A stretch of DNA of 64,000 nucleotides from JAIEPT01 sp038217425 (GTDB taxonomy: Bacteria > Planctomycetota > Planctomycetia > Gemmatales > Gemmataceae), in contig JBBQPM010000007.1 in the NCBI GenBank assembly GCA_038217425.1, forward strand, positions 5,094 to 69,093, in the 5' to 3' direction. This document shows positions 1-9,397 of the stretch, piece after piece. The notes beneath the pieces were generated by a model that was given only the letters and a program-made list of their open reading frames with translations, ran no database searches and was not told the DNA's origin. The translations under genes and the position numbers were made by a program. Position 1 is the stretch's first letter; every line of letters starts with the position of its first letter.

Positions 1-197
1 AGACCGACGTGAACGCCGGGGAATGGCTTCGGCGGCTCAGCCAGGATTCGGCTCCGTCGGTGCGCGTCAGCGCCGCGCGCGCCGCGTCGCAGCAGGCCGA
101 CGCGGGCATGCAAGCGCTGGTCCGCGAAATCTCGCAGGGCGACCCGAGTCCGACCGTACGCGAATTGGCGAGTTATTTTTTGTCAAAGAAGCAATGA
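1..197 (+). CDS. C-terminal end of a HEAT-repeat-like protein (partial)
   Basis: The reading frame is open from the left edge of the window and ends at the TAA at 195-197; the start lies outside. The visible part (about 64 residues) contains helical repeat text of HEAT/Armadillo type: the segment SVRVSAARAASQ and, about 25 residues later, SPTVRELASYFL follow the usual small-residue and Arg/Glu pattern of HEAT helices. The protein is probably a scaffold or a HEAT-repeat domain attached to a larger enzyme, but nothing here shows which. A GTG at 9 is in frame but is not needed if the gene extends to the left. Confidence 0.5.
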   Translation, partial: TDVNAGEWLRRLSQDSAPSVRVSAARAASQQADAGMQALVREISQGDPSPTVRELASYFLSKKQ

Positions 198-391
198 TCG
201 ACGTTTCCAAGGTGCCTTTGGCGGTTGGGTAATTTGACGACGCCGCAAAAAATTCTCGCTTCCGCACGAATCGACTGAAAAATCCGCAGGCAATCTGCAA
301 GAAACTTGTTTCCCTAAGCTCGCTCCCCCTTGAAATCCGACGTATGATATGAGTATCTAGAAATCGTTGGTCCGGGCTGGGAGTCGCCGTC

Positions 392-835
392 ATGGCCAAA
401 ACCGCGGAAACCGAAGTCACTCTCTTCAACCTTCCCACGGTGCAGAAAATGCTGCCCCTGGTGCATCGCATCGTGGAAGATTTTTTGCAGCGCGAACATC
501 ACCTCAGTGATTTGCGCCCCGAACAACACAAACTCGAACGTCAAAAGCGTCAGCTCCCCTGGAACGAACGCAAGCGTCGCTACGCCATTCAGGACGAAAT
601 CTCGCTCGAAGAACGCGAAATCGAGGCAAACCAGGAAGAACTGCAAGACCTGGGCGTAGTGCTCCTCGACGCCGAACTGGGCCGCGTCGGCTTCCCCACG
701 ATGGTGAACAACCGTCCGGCATTCTTCTCCTGGCACGTCGGCGAAAAGGGCGTGCAGTCCTGGCATTTCGCCGAGGAAACGGTGTGCCGTCCGATCCCGA
801 GTTCCTGGCTCAACGAGCTGTCGATGTCGAGCTGA
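392..835 (+). CDS. DUF2203 family protein
   Basis: A 147-residue protein beginning MAKTAETEVTLFNLPTVQKM. It has the layout I recognise as DUF2203: an N-terminal stretch naming the start of a long helix (about residues 12-85, rich in Glu, Arg and Gln, likely coiled coil), followed by a compact C-terminal part with GRVGFPTM and FFSWHVGEKGVQSWHF. That C-terminal W-H motif is typical of the family. The molecular function is unknown. It stands alone: a 194-bp gap lies before it and a hairpin repeat follows 3 bp after its stop. Confidence 0.8.
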   Translation: MAKTAETEVTLFNLPTVQKMLPLVHRIVEDFLQREHHLSDLRPEQHKLERQKRQLPWNERKRRYAIQDEISLEEREIEANQEELQDLGVVLLDAELGRVGFPTMVNNRPAFFSWHVGEKGVQSWHFAEETVCRPIPSSWLNELSMSS

Positions 836-838
836 AGA

Positions 839-896
839 TTCAGAGCCGGAGCGTCAGTGACGTGGCCAAATCCGTCACGGGCGCTTCGGCTCTGAA
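839..896. repeat. Hairpin repeat of the GAGCCG...AGCG family, copy 1
   Basis: An inverted repeat whose arms read TTCAGAGCCGGAGCG (from 839) and CGCTTCGGCTCTGAA (ending 896), with a second inner pairing GTGACG/CGTCAC. It sits directly after the DUF2203 stop codon and may act as its transcription end. Related arms occur at 9264-9346 and 13392-13469. Confidence 0.7.
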
Positions 897-899
897 ATT

Positions 900-1165
900 C
901 CCCAAGTCCTCTTTGCAAATCTTTCACGTTCTGATACATTTTCCAGCACTTGCGTTCCCGATCCCGCAATGGAGTAAACACAAGGAACGTGTTGCTTTTC
1001 GCCGGCCCAAGCGCCCTCTTCGCCGACGCGAATCGTCACTTTCTTCAACAGAACATCACCCAATATTTCGATTTTCGTAACCTGGATCCTGCACCATATC
1101 CAGATCGTAGATCGATCCATGGCAGTGTTCTCGCGCGGCGGGCCACAGGACGTCCTTGATCTACG
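900..1165. other. Non-coding gap
   Basis: Between the hairpin repeat and the hydrolase gene I see no gene with plausible codon use, and no RNA gene that I recognise. The stretch presumably contains the promoter of the hydrolase/GH3 pair; no convincing -35/-10 pair was found. Confidence 0.5.
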
Positions 1166-1179
1166 AAGGAGCGAAAATC

Positions 1180-1989
1180 ATGCTGACCACCTGGCGTAAC
1201 TGGCTCAACAGGGAACCGTCCGGCTACGCCCGACGCACTCCGCTCATCCTCATCAACGGACTCGCCGAGCAGCCCGAAAGTTGGTACGCCAACCTCCCCT
1301 TCCTGCGACGCCACTTCGATGTCTTCTTACCCAATTTGCTCGTTTACGACGGCCTCTGCTTGCAGCGCCGCATCGACGACGGCCAACCGATCGACGTCGA
1401 GTTTCTGGTCGATCAACTCTACCAATTTCTCGATCAATTCGTGCAGACGCCGCCGTTTCATCTGGTCGCCAGCAGCCTGGGATGCAAGATCGCGGCCGAG
1501 TTCGCCGTCCGCTTTCCCGAAATGGTCGCACGGTTGGTGCTGCTCTGCCCTTCCGGTCTGTCGGACGAGGAGCGCCTCCCGATTGTCGATGGCGTGCGCC
1601 GCAGCGACATGAAATCGCTTGTGCATAGCGTCTTTCACGATCCGTCGTGCGCCGACCCCAGGCTGCTCACGTTCTACGAACGCCAATTCAAGAATCGCCG
1701 CTGGCGCACCGGGCTCTTGCGCACCGTGCGCGGCACCACCGAGCATCGCATCGTCGACTGCTTCTCGCGCCTGCAACAGCCGACGCTCGTGGTCGTCGGC
1801 CTGGAAGACAAGATTTGCGACCCGCAGCAATCGCTCGACGCCATGCCGCTCCTCGCGCACGGCCGACTGTTGGCGCTTCCCCAGTGCGGCCACGCCCCCC
1901 AGATCGAGAAGGCGGAAGAGATCAACCAGGCGATTCACGAATTTTTGACGCACCCCGTCCGCGAACTCGCGGTCGCGGAAGCCGTGTAG
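1180..1989 (+). CDS. Alpha/beta-fold hydrolase
   Basis: A 269-residue protein of the alpha/beta hydrolase fold. The start is set at ATG 1180 because AAGGAG lies at 1166-1171, eight bases before it. The oxyanion region reads LILINGLAEQPESW, the nucleophile elbow FHLVASSLGCKIAAEF (A-S-S-L-G, with Ala in place of the first Gly of G-x-S-x-G), a late acid VVVGLEDKICDP and the catalytic His in LPQCGHAPQIEKAEEI. No signal peptide, so cytoplasmic. It is followed after 47 bp by the GH3 gene, in the same direction, and the two are probably co-transcribed. The substrate cannot be told from the sequence; an ester or amide made by the GH3 partner is one possibility. Confidence 0.85.
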   Translation: MLTTWRNWLNREPSGYARRTPLILINGLAEQPESWYANLPFLRRHFDVFLPNLLVYDGLCLQRRIDDGQPIDVEFLVDQLYQFLDQFVQTPPFHLVASSLGCKIAAEFAVRFPEMVARLVLLCPSGLSDEERLPIVDGVRRSDMKSLVHSVFHDPSCADPRLLTFYERQFKNRRWRTGLLRTVRGTTEHRIVDCFSRLQQPTLVVVGLEDKICDPQQSLDAMPLLAHGRLLALPQCGHAPQIEKAEEINQAIHEFLTHPVRELAVAEAV

Positions 1990-1998
1990 CCGAAAGCT

Positions 1999-2016
1999 CA
2001 GGGATGGCTATCCCTG
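1999..2016. repeat. Small perfect hairpin between hydrolase and GH3 genes
   Basis: CAGGGAT-ggct-ATCCCTG, a 7-bp stem with a 4-base loop, lies just after the hydrolase stop. A related but longer hairpin occurs at 46799-46822. It argues against a GH3 start inside this palindrome (ATG 2004). Confidence 0.6.
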
Positions 2017-2036
2017 GGAAACGTGCCGGAGTCGCC

Positions 2037-3641
2037 ATGTTATTGCCGAAGATCCTCGAAAGCGTCGCCGGTATCCGCCCCATTCGCTCCGCGGTCGACT
2101 GGGGCTTCCAGCGTTACGCCGAGCGCCGCTGCCGATACCTCGACGAACACTGGGCGGTCGGATTACAGCAAGACGGTCTCCTGCGCCTCCTGCGCCAGGC
2201 CGCGAACACCACCTTCGGTAAAGAACACGGCCTGGGCCGCATCCAGAGCTTCACGGAATACCGTAAACGCGTGCCGCTCCGAACTTACGAAGATTTCTGG
2301 AACGGCTACTGGAAAGACGCTTACCCGACGCTCGACAACGTCACCTGGCCCGGACGCATCCCCTACTTCGCCCTTTCCTCCGGCACCACCAGCGGCGCCA
2401 CCAAGTACATCCCCGTCTCCCACGAAATGCTCGCGTCGAATCGTCAGGCCGCCCTCACCAGCCTGGCGTGGTTCCGCAGGCACAATCCGCAGCACGCGCT
2501 CTTCACGGGCCGAATGTTCTTCCTGGGCGGGAGCACCGATCTGACGCCGCTCGTGCCGGGATTGAGGTTTCCGCAGTCGGGCGACCTGAGCGGCATCGCG
2601 GCGCGCGAAGTCCCGGCCGTGCTCCGCGCCTACGCCTATCCGCCGCTCGACGTCGCCCTGCTCACCGATTGGGAGAAAAAACTCGTGCTGCTCGCCGAGC
2701 AGAGCGTCAAACTGCCGATCACCCTCATTTCCGGCGTCCCTTCGTGGATGCTGGTGCTGTTCGAAAAAATCTTTCAGGTCACCGGCAAGAAGACGCTCGC
2801 CGACGTTTGGCCCATGCTGCGCGTCATCGTGCATGGCGGCACCAAGTTCGATCCCTACCGCAGCGTCTTTCGCCGACTCATCGGCTCCGATGAGGTCCGC
2901 TTTCTCGAAACCTATCCCGCCTCCGAGGGCTTCATCGCCGCCGAGGATTCGCGTTACGAATTATTGCGGCTCATCCCGGATCATGGCGTCTTCTTCGAGT
3001 TCGTCCCGGTTGACGAACTGGGCAAGGAGAACGCGACGAGCCACACGCTCGCGGAGATCGAGATCGGCGTGCAGTACGCGGTGGTGCTGACGACGTGTGC
3101 CGGCCTCTGGCGTTACGTAATCGGCGATACCGTCTGCTTCGAACGCAAAGATCCGCCGTTATTGCGGTTCACGGGTCGCACGAAATACTTCCTGTCCGCG
3201 TTCGGCGAGCATCTGATCAGCGAAGAGGTGGAACGCGCCATCGCCGAGGCGGCCCAGGCGACGCAGGCCGAGGTGCTCGATTTTCACGTCGGGCCGATCT
3301 TTCCGCAATCCTCGGGCACGGTAGGGCGGCACGGCTACGTCGTCGAATGCGCCCGCGAACCGAGCAACCTGTCGAATTTCATTCGCACGCTCGACGAGGC
3401 GCTGTGCCGGATCAACGAGGACTACCGCGCCCACCGCGCCGGCGATCTCACCATGCGGGCGCCGGAAGTGTTGGTAGTTCCGCGCGGATTCTTTGCGGAA
3501 TGGATGCGACAGCGCGGCAAGCTCGGCGGGCAACACAAGGTCCCGCGCATGGACAACACCGGCGAAATCACCGCAGATCTCATGCGGTTACAAAGCCCCG
3601 CGGGTGAGGTACTCCGAACCCCGGGGATAAACGCACGCTGA
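2037..3641 (+). CDS. GH3 family acyl-adenylate-forming enzyme
   Basis: A 534-residue member of the GH3 family, which in plants adenylates carboxylic acids (auxin, jasmonate) and couples them to amino acids; the bacterial members are mostly uncharacterised. The ATP/AMP motif SSGTTSGATKYIPVS (about residue 115), the middle motif FLETYPASEGF and the YVIGDTVCF motif are all present. Start ATG 2037 is preferred: GGAG at 2028-2031 is correctly spaced, whereas upstream ATG 2004 sits inside a hairpin and has no ribosome site. No signal peptide. Same strand as the alpha/beta hydrolase 47 bp upstream, suggesting a synthesise/hydrolyse pair, which is inference. Confidence 0.88.
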   Translation: MLLPKILESVAGIRPIRSAVDWGFQRYAERRCRYLDEHWAVGLQQDGLLRLLRQAANTTFGKEHGLGRIQSFTEYRKRVPLRTYEDFWNGYWKDAYPTLDNVTWPGRIPYFALSSGTTSGATKYIPVSHEMLASNRQAALTSLAWFRRHNPQHALFTGRMFFLGGSTDLTPLVPGLRFPQSGDLSGIAAREVPAVLRAYAYPPLDVALLTDWEKKLVLLAEQSVKLPITLISGVPSWMLVLFEKIFQVTGKKTLADVWPMLRVIVHGGTKFDPYRSVFRRLIGSDEVRFLETYPASEGFIAAEDSRYELLRLIPDHGVFFEFVPVDELGKENATSHTLAEIEIGVQYAVVLTTCAGLWRYVIGDTVCFERKDPPLLRFTGRTKYFLSAFGEHLISEEVERAIAEAAQATQAEVLDFHVGPIFPQSSGTVGRHGYVVECAREPSNLSNFIRTLDEALCRINEDYRAHRAGDLTMRAPEVLVVPRGFFAEWMRQRGKLGGQHKVPRMDNTGEITADLMRLQSPAGEVLRTPGINAR

Positions 3642-3669
3642 TTCCCAAGGATTCGGAGTACCTCGCCCG
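3601..3669. repeat. Long-looped inverted repeat over the GH3 stop codon
   Basis: CGGGTGAGGTACTCCGAA (3601-3618) pairs with TTCGGAGTACCTCGCCCG (3652-3669): 18 pairs with one G:T, loop of 33 bases. The left arm forms the last sense codons of the GH3 gene. It is not followed by a T-run, so it is more likely a repeat-type element than an intrinsic terminator. Confidence 0.7.
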
Positions 3670-3709
3670 TTGGGCTTCTTGAAGAATAAAAAAATCCCGG
3701 CAAACTCTC

Positions 3710-3738
3710 TTGACAATGAAGGAATGCCCGGGTATCTC
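3710..3738 (+). promoter_or_regulatory. Possible promoter of a small RNA
   Basis: TTGACA at 3710-3715 is a perfect -35 box; 17 bases later is TATCTC (3733-3738), a weak -10. No protein start follows, but a strong terminator lies about 260 bases downstream. Confidence 0.35.
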
Positions 3739-3744
3739 CCCGCC

Positions 3745-4035
3745 TACTGAAGCGACGCAACACACGGGTCGCAAACAAACTTGTCAGGTTCTTCCGCGTG
3801 CTAGGTTTTGCGGGAAATCGGCACTACTTCGGCAAAGGGGTAGAGGCACACGACTTTCTGGATCAAGCGGTTTTTGGGTCAACCGCTCCGGAAAGGTCTC
3901 GCGGAAGAGCTTCTTGTGACCGGGAGCTGGACTTACCTCCAGCTCCCGGCGAATCACCGCCGGGTCGCACCGGCATCAGGCTTGGGAGAGGGGGAGGGCC
4001 GGGGCGTTCGCAAGAATGCCCCGGCCTATTTTTTT
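3745..4035 (+). ncRNA. Candidate structured small RNA of unknown family
   Basis: The stretch between the possible promoter at 3710 and the intrinsic terminator at 3997-4035 carries no credible open frame but holds strong hairpins, notably CCGGGAGCTGGA...TCCAGCTCCCGG (about 3920-3948). The terminator cannot serve the neighbouring zinc-ribbon gene, which is on the other strand, and lies about 350 bases past the GH3 stop. It lacks the hallmark sequences of RNase P RNA, SRP RNA and tmRNA. It may instead be a long 3' untranslated region of the GH3 transcript. Confidence 0.35.
3997..4035 (+). terminator. Strong intrinsic terminator
   Basis: GGCCGGGGC (3997-4005) pairs with GCCCCGGCC (4018-4026), extended by TTC/GAA in the loop, and is followed by TATTTTTTT (4027-4035). 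The T-run is on the + strand. Its tail overlaps the stop codon region of the minus-strand zinc-ribbon gene. Confidence 0.8.
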
Positions 4036-4291
4036 ACCACTGCGCCAACACTTCCATCGCGAGCTGACTCAGACTTTCTTCCGTCACCATCACCGGCTCG
4101 CCGCACTCGGGGCAGCCGATCGAGCCGTGATCCAGCAGCGTATTGAAGATCATGTCTTCGAAGGTTTCGCCGTCGCCCAGCGCGTAATGCGGGCCCGATT
4201 CGAACATGCGGTCGAAGACTTCATCCGAGGAGCATTCGGCCGGGGCGACGAATCGGCACGAGCAGCACGGGCAGAGCAGTTCCAGGTGCAT
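4034..4291 (-). CDS. Small zinc-ribbon protein
   Basis: An 85-residue protein starting MHLELLCPCCSCRF. Two cysteine pairs, CPCC near residue 7 and CPEC near residue 60, make a probable treble-clef/zinc-ribbon site, separated by an acidic helical segment (SSDEVFDRMFESGPHYALG). Start ATG 4289-4291 is preceded on the minus strand by GGAGGT with good spacing. Small zinc-ribbon proteins of this kind often bind nucleic acid or act as assembly factors; the role here is unknown. It stands alone. Confidence 0.75.
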   Translation of the reverse strand: MHLELLCPCCSCRFVAPAECSSDEVFDRMFESGPHYALGDGETFEDMIFNTLLDHGSIGCPECGEPVMVTEESLSQLAMEVLAQW

Positions 4292-4493
4292 GACGAAAAC
4301 CTCCGTGAAGATTGGGATTGCTTTTTTGCTTCGCGTTTCACAACTAATGCAACCGCGATACCAATCCGCCCGCAGTTCGCATTGACTTTTTTCGTTTCCG
4401 CCCTTTCTTATTTGGCCTGAACGAGTTGCGGCAACAAAAAAAGACCATGTTGCGAGACAGAAGCGAAGGCTCGGGATGCGGAACGCTTGTAAC

Positions 4494-4522
4494 TTGCAAC
4501 TTTCGCCGTCCTCTTTTACAAT
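4494..4522 (+). promoter_or_regulatory. Sigma-70 type promoter for the membrane protein gene
   Basis: TTGCAA (4494-4499), a 17-base spacer and TACAAT (4517-4522) make a near-consensus promoter. Transcription would start near 4529 and leave a leader of about 170 bases before the ATG at 4699. The rest of the 4292-4698 gap shows nothing else I recognise. Confidence 0.6.
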
Positions 4523-4698
4523 CGCGCCGTCTATAGTAATGACCCATTTCGCCACCCGGAGGTTCAGGGGGGCTGCGCTGCGACTCTCGCTGCTATTGAC
4601 GGACAGCGCGGTCGAGAACACATGGGGCACAACTTCCGCGGTCAGGACTCGCCGAGTTCTATCTTGCCGTATTTTGCCTCGTCCGCTATCACCCAGCC

Positions 4699-5232
4699 AT
4701 GGAGACAACATCGGCAGAGTTGGCGCAGATCGCTCGCAAGCGCGGCTGGGGTCTGGCGCTCATCCTGGTTGGCTGGCTGCACCTGGCGTGCTTTTTGACC
4801 TGCTACTATCTGGAGTTCGCCCTCAAGTATCACGAGCCAGCGACCTACGCGTCGATTTGGATCGGCGAGGTGCTCGGGATGTTGCTGATCTACCGCACGA
4901 TTTGCAGCGTTTCTCCCGCGGATCCGGTGCCCACGCCGCTGGAGCTTGTCATCCGCCGCATCTGGATTGCGTACTTCGTGCTCGCATTCAATCTCGCCTC
5001 GCTCAACACGCTACGCGGTCACGTCGTGTTCGAACTCTTCCCCGCCATTGCGACGCTGGCGTCGTTCGCGTTCATCATGATGACGCTGCTCGTGAGTCCG
5101 CGTTTCTTTCTCGCGGTGCTGACGATGTTTTTCAGCGGTTTACTCATGGCCGCGTTCTTCGAGCACGCATTCCTGATTTTCGCCACGGCCTGGTGGCTGG
5201 TGCTGAATGCGATCGGGTATTCCCTCTCGTGA
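4699..5232 (+). CDS. Integral membrane protein of unknown function
   Basis: A 177-residue protein with about five hydrophobic segments: residues 17-38 (LALILVGWLHLACFLTCYYL), 52-66, 86-105, 114-134 (FPAIATLASFAFIMMTLLV) and 137-175. No enzyme motif is visible and I do not recognise the family. A near-consensus promoter lies upstream and the next gene, the asparagine synthase homologue, follows after a 219-bp gap on the same strand. Confidence 0.75.
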   Translation: METTSAELAQIARKRGWGLALILVGWLHLACFLTCYYLEFALKYHEPATYASIWIGEVLGMLLIYRTICSVSPADPVPTPLELVIRRIWIAYFVLAFNLASLNTLRGHVVFELFPAIATLASFAFIMMTLLVSPRFFLAVLTMFFSGLLMAAFFEHAFLIFATAWWLVLNAIGYSLS

Positions 5233-5440
5233 CCATGACGCTTGTTGCGGTGAGCCGGAGCGGCGTTAGCACCTGGAGGCCGGGCGGTTTCAAGTACTCG
5301 CTCCTCCGGCCGCGAATGCGACTCGGCTCGCCAAATGCTGTGCAAACTTGCGATTCCATAAGGTTCGGAAATCAGGTAGTCTCGTCAGAATCAATCGGAA
5401 CTCTGCCATACGCTGCGCGCCCCGTCGCCAACAGCAGACC

Positions 5441-5446
5441 AGGAGG
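5441..5446 (+). promoter_or_regulatory. Ribosome binding site that points to an ATT start
   Basis: A perfect AGGAGG lies at 5441-5446, five bases before ATT 5452. No ATG, GTG or TTG is in frame between it and GTG 5482, which is 35 bases away and would delete the first conserved strand of the glutaminase domain. Confidence 0.6.
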
Positions 5447-5451
5447 CAACC

Positions 5452-7455
5452 ATTAGCGGCATCGCCGGAGCTATCGACCTTGTGGGCCAACGCATTATTC
5501 CGGAACACGCCTTGCAAGCGATGGCGAAAGCCATGGCGCACCGCGGCCCAGATGAAGAGGCGTTCTTTCGACAGGACGGCATCGCTCTGGCCAGCCGGCG
5601 ACTTGCCATTACAGGAGTGAAAGACGGGAAACAACCGATCGCCAATGAAGACGGTGCTATCCAGGTCGTCTTCGACGGCGACCTGTACGACACCGCGGAG
5701 AAGCGAGCCGAGCTGGAATCCCGCGGACACGTTTTTCGTACTCAGTCTGACGCCGAGCTTCTTCCCCATTTATGGGAGGAGTATGGCGATGCCTTCTTCG
5801 AGCATCTCCACGGGCAGTACGCTTTCGCACTCTACGACGGTCGACAACGCCGACTCCTTTTGGCCCGGGATCGCTTTGGCATTTGTCCGCTCCACTGGTC
5901 TCGGCAAGGAGTTTGGCTCTATTTTGGCAGCGAGATCAAAACGATCCTCGCTTCCGGCGCGATTCCCGTGAAACCCGATCGGCGGGGCATCAACCATATC
6001 TTTACCTTCTTCGCAATGCCTGGGCCCATCACCTGCTTTGAGGGAGTCCAGACGCTCTTGCCCGGCCATTTCTTGGAGATCGCCAGCGATTCGCAAGGCA
6101 AGCGCACCATGCGCGACCGAGTGCACTGGACCGTCGACTTTCCGGATTGGGGCAAGGAGGAGCAAGGCGGCGATCCTAAACAGCTGGTCGAACAGTTCGA
6201 GGACGTCCTGCTACGTGCGGTCAAGCGCCGACTTCATGCCGATGTTCCTGTTGCGTCGTACCTTTCAGGGGGGATTGATTCCGGCCTGGTGGTCGCCATG
6301 GCAAGCAAGCTGAGGGGCGATCCAATTCCCGCGTTTACCATACAAATCGGCGACCCGCTCCTGGATGAAACGGGGGACGCCTGGGCGGTAGCGAAACGCG
6401 TGGGCGTCAAACCGAGCATTGTCCAATGCGGCGCCATGGAGGTGCTAGAAACCTATCCGCGACTGGTCGCCGCGGCGGAAAGCCCGGTGATCGACACTGC
6501 CTGCGCCGCCCTCTTGTTGCTCGCCCAGGAAGTCCACCGCCAAGGATTCAAGGTGGCACTTACCGGCGAAGGGGCCGACGAGTGGCTCGCCAGCTATCCC
6601 TGGTTCAAGTTGCATAAGCTCCTGGGCATGCTCGATTTCATACCCGGACTGCCCGTGTCCAAGTACGTACGAAAGGCTTTTCTACGCCTGACGGGGGCGC
6701 CCCGTTTTCCCGTCGACGTGCTTCCCCGCGTCCAGGCGATTGTCGGAGGCCACAATGGTTGGCTGGATGCCTACGGCGTGATGAGCATGTCCAAGTTGCG
6801 ATTCTACAGCGACTCCATGCGCCAGGTAATGGCAGAGAACTTACCGTATGCAGACCTCGAACTCGATACGCAACGTCTTAACCGCATGCACCCCCTGCAT
6901 CGGGCTCTCTCTCTGGGCGCTCGCGTCCATCTGCCAGGCCTCCTGCTGCACGCCAAGGGCGACCGCATCGGCATGCACTCGTCGGTTCAGAACCGCTATC
7001 CTTTCCTGGATGATGAAGTCTTTTCGTTCTTGGCTCGGCTTCACCCGCGCTGGAAGTTGCGTGGGTTTAAAGAAAAGTACCTCCTCCGCCTGGTTGCAGA
7101 ACGCTGGCTGCCCAAGACGATTGCCTGGAAACGCAAGGCGCTGTTCCGCGCCCCTTTGGATAGCTTCCACACCGGTAACATGCCCCCTTTCGTGGAGCAA
7201 CTTTTTAGTCCCCCGTCGCTCCGCAAAACAGGCTATTTCGACGTAAATGCCGTGGAGCACTGGCGCAAGGCGTTCAAAGAACTGCGGGTCGGTTCAAGTC
7301 AAAGGACGTCGATCGAAATGGGTCTGGCAGGCGTCCTCTCCACCCAACTGTGGCACCACCTCTACATCGACTCGAGCCTTGCCGATTTGCCCGGGCTGGA
7401 ATTGTTCGCGAAAGGCCGCGACGAGTCGTCGCCCGACCCGTTGAAAATCCCTTGA
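5452..7455 (+). CDS. Asparagine synthase (AsnB-like) homologue with degenerate glutaminase site
   Basis: About 667 residues with the two-domain AsnB layout: an N-terminal Ntn amidotransferase domain (HRGPDEEAFF, RRLAIT, SDAELLPHLW, GQYAFALYD, LARDRFGICPLHW) and a C-terminal synthetase domain with the PP-loop LSGGIDSGLVV and TGEGADEWLASY. The start is inferred at ATT 5452 from the AGGAGG site and because it restores the conserved N-terminal strand. This gives (M)SGIAG where the family has MCGIAG: the nucleophilic Cys is Ser (AGC 5455-5457). The glutamine-pocket motif NGEIYN is DGDLYD at residues 75-80. The ATP site is intact, so the enzyme may use free ammonia or another nucleophile, as beta-lactam synthetases do. 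The shorter GTG start at 5482 would lack the motif altogether. Confidence 0.85.
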   Translation: MSGIAGAIDLVGQRIIPEHALQAMAKAMAHRGPDEEAFFRQDGIALASRRLAITGVKDGKQPIANEDGAIQVVFDGDLYDTAEKRAELESRGHVFRTQSDAELLPHLWEEYGDAFFEHLHGQYAFALYDGRQRRLLLARDRFGICPLHWSRQGVWLYFGSEIKTILASGAIPVKPDRRGINHIFTFFAMPGPITCFEGVQTLLPGHFLEIASDSQGKRTMRDRVHWTVDFPDWGKEEQGGDPKQLVEQFEDVLLRAVKRRLHADVPVASYLSGGIDSGLVVAMASKLRGDPIPAFTIQIGDPLLDETGDAWAVAKRVGVKPSIVQCGAMEVLETYPRLVAAAESPVIDTACAALLLLAQEVHRQGFKVALTGEGADEWLASYPWFKLHKLLGMLDFIPGLPVSKYVRKAFLRLTGAPRFPVDVLPRVQAIVGGHNGWLDAYGVMSMSKLRFYSDSMRQVMAENLPYADLELDTQRLNRMHPLHRALSLGARVHLPGLLLHAKGDRIGMHSSVQNRYPFLDDEVFSFLARLHPRWKLRGFKEKYLLRLVAERWLPKTIAWKRKALFRAPLDSFHTGNMPPFVEQLFSPPSLRKTGYFDVNAVEHWRKAFKELRVGSSQRTSIEMGLAGVLSTQLWHHLYIDSSLADLPGLELFAKGRDESSPDPLKIP

Positions 7456-7540
7456 GGCGAGACCGTCCCCAGTAATACTGCTTATTACGCGGCCGCGCAA
7501 TCGTCTCTTCTTGGCGATAACCCGGGCGCCGCCCGGATCG
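7456..7540. other. Convergent intergenic region with GC-rich hairpin
   Basis: The gap between two converging genes carries a short GC palindrome around 7523-7537 (CCGGGCG...CGCCCGG) that could end transcription of either gene. No T-run follows. Confidence 0.35.
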
Positions 7541-8926
<1,386 letters not shown>

Positions 8927-9022
8927 GGTCGTTTTCGCGCAAGATGGTGGGAGACGTCTCGGTAATTTTAACGCGTGACCGGCGCGCGGGCTACCCCGTC
9001 TGAAAAATATAGAATGGACGTC

Positions 9023-9250
9023 ATGGAAAAAGCACGCATCCCGGTCAAGCTTCATCGTCGCGTCTGTCTCGTACAAACGGAGGACGCAATCCTCGCGGAG
9101 GAGTTGCTCGCCTCGCGCAAGCTCGCGCAGGACATCGTGGGCCGACTCTCCGAGCGCGTGCTGCTGATTCGGCCAGGGCGAGTCGAGTCGGTCTTGGCCG
9201 AGCTGCGCAAGATGGGCCACACGCCGCAGGTGGCGAGCGGGCAGGAATAA
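9023..9250 (+). CDS. Small hypothetical protein
   Basis: A 75-residue soluble protein starting MEKARIPVKLHRRVCLVQ; an ATG nine bases upstream (9014) is equally possible. The text LVQTEDAILAEELLASRKLAQDIVGRLSERVLLIRPGRVESVLAELRKMGHTPQV alternates strands and helices in a plausible folded domain, with a helicase/recombination-like feel but no diagnostic motif. I do not recognise it. It diverges from the DUF1501 gene and precedes trpE, separated from it by a hairpin repeat. Confidence 0.55.
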   Translation: MEKARIPVKLHRRVCLVQTEDAILAEELLASRKLAQDIVGRLSERVLLIRPGRVESVLAELRKMGHTPQVASGQE

Positions 9251-9263
9251 GAGCCGAGGAGCT

Positions 9264-9346
9264 TTTCCGAGCCGCGAGCGTGAGCGACCGGCCAACGCTT
9301 CGGCGATTGTATCTTTGGTCGGTCGCTCACGCTCGCGGCTCGGAAA
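9264..9346. repeat. Hairpin repeat of the GAGCCG...AGCG family, copy 2
   Basis: TTTCCGAGCCGCGAGCGTGA (from 9264) and its complement ending CTCGGAAA at 9346 form a stem of about 28 pairs around a loop of roughly 27 bases. It lies between the small hypothetical gene and trpE. Confidence 0.8.
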
Positions 9347-9397
9347 TGGCCGCTCTCTCGCGGTCGCGGCTCTTGAATTGATACTCAGAGGTTTTGC

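Noticed and set aside
1647..2036. A longer GH3 start reaching back into the hydrolase gene
   Set aside because: The extra 130 codons overlap the hydrolase in another frame, are Arg/Pro-rich and show no homology-like text; ATG 2037 has its own ribosome site.
3745..4035. RNase P RNA, SRP RNA, tmRNA or 6S RNA
   Set aside because: The hallmark sequences (RNase P P4, the SRP GGAAGCAG-type loop, the tmRNA tRNA-like ends) are not visible, and I could not fold a 6S-like open bubble. Only 'candidate RNA' is justified.
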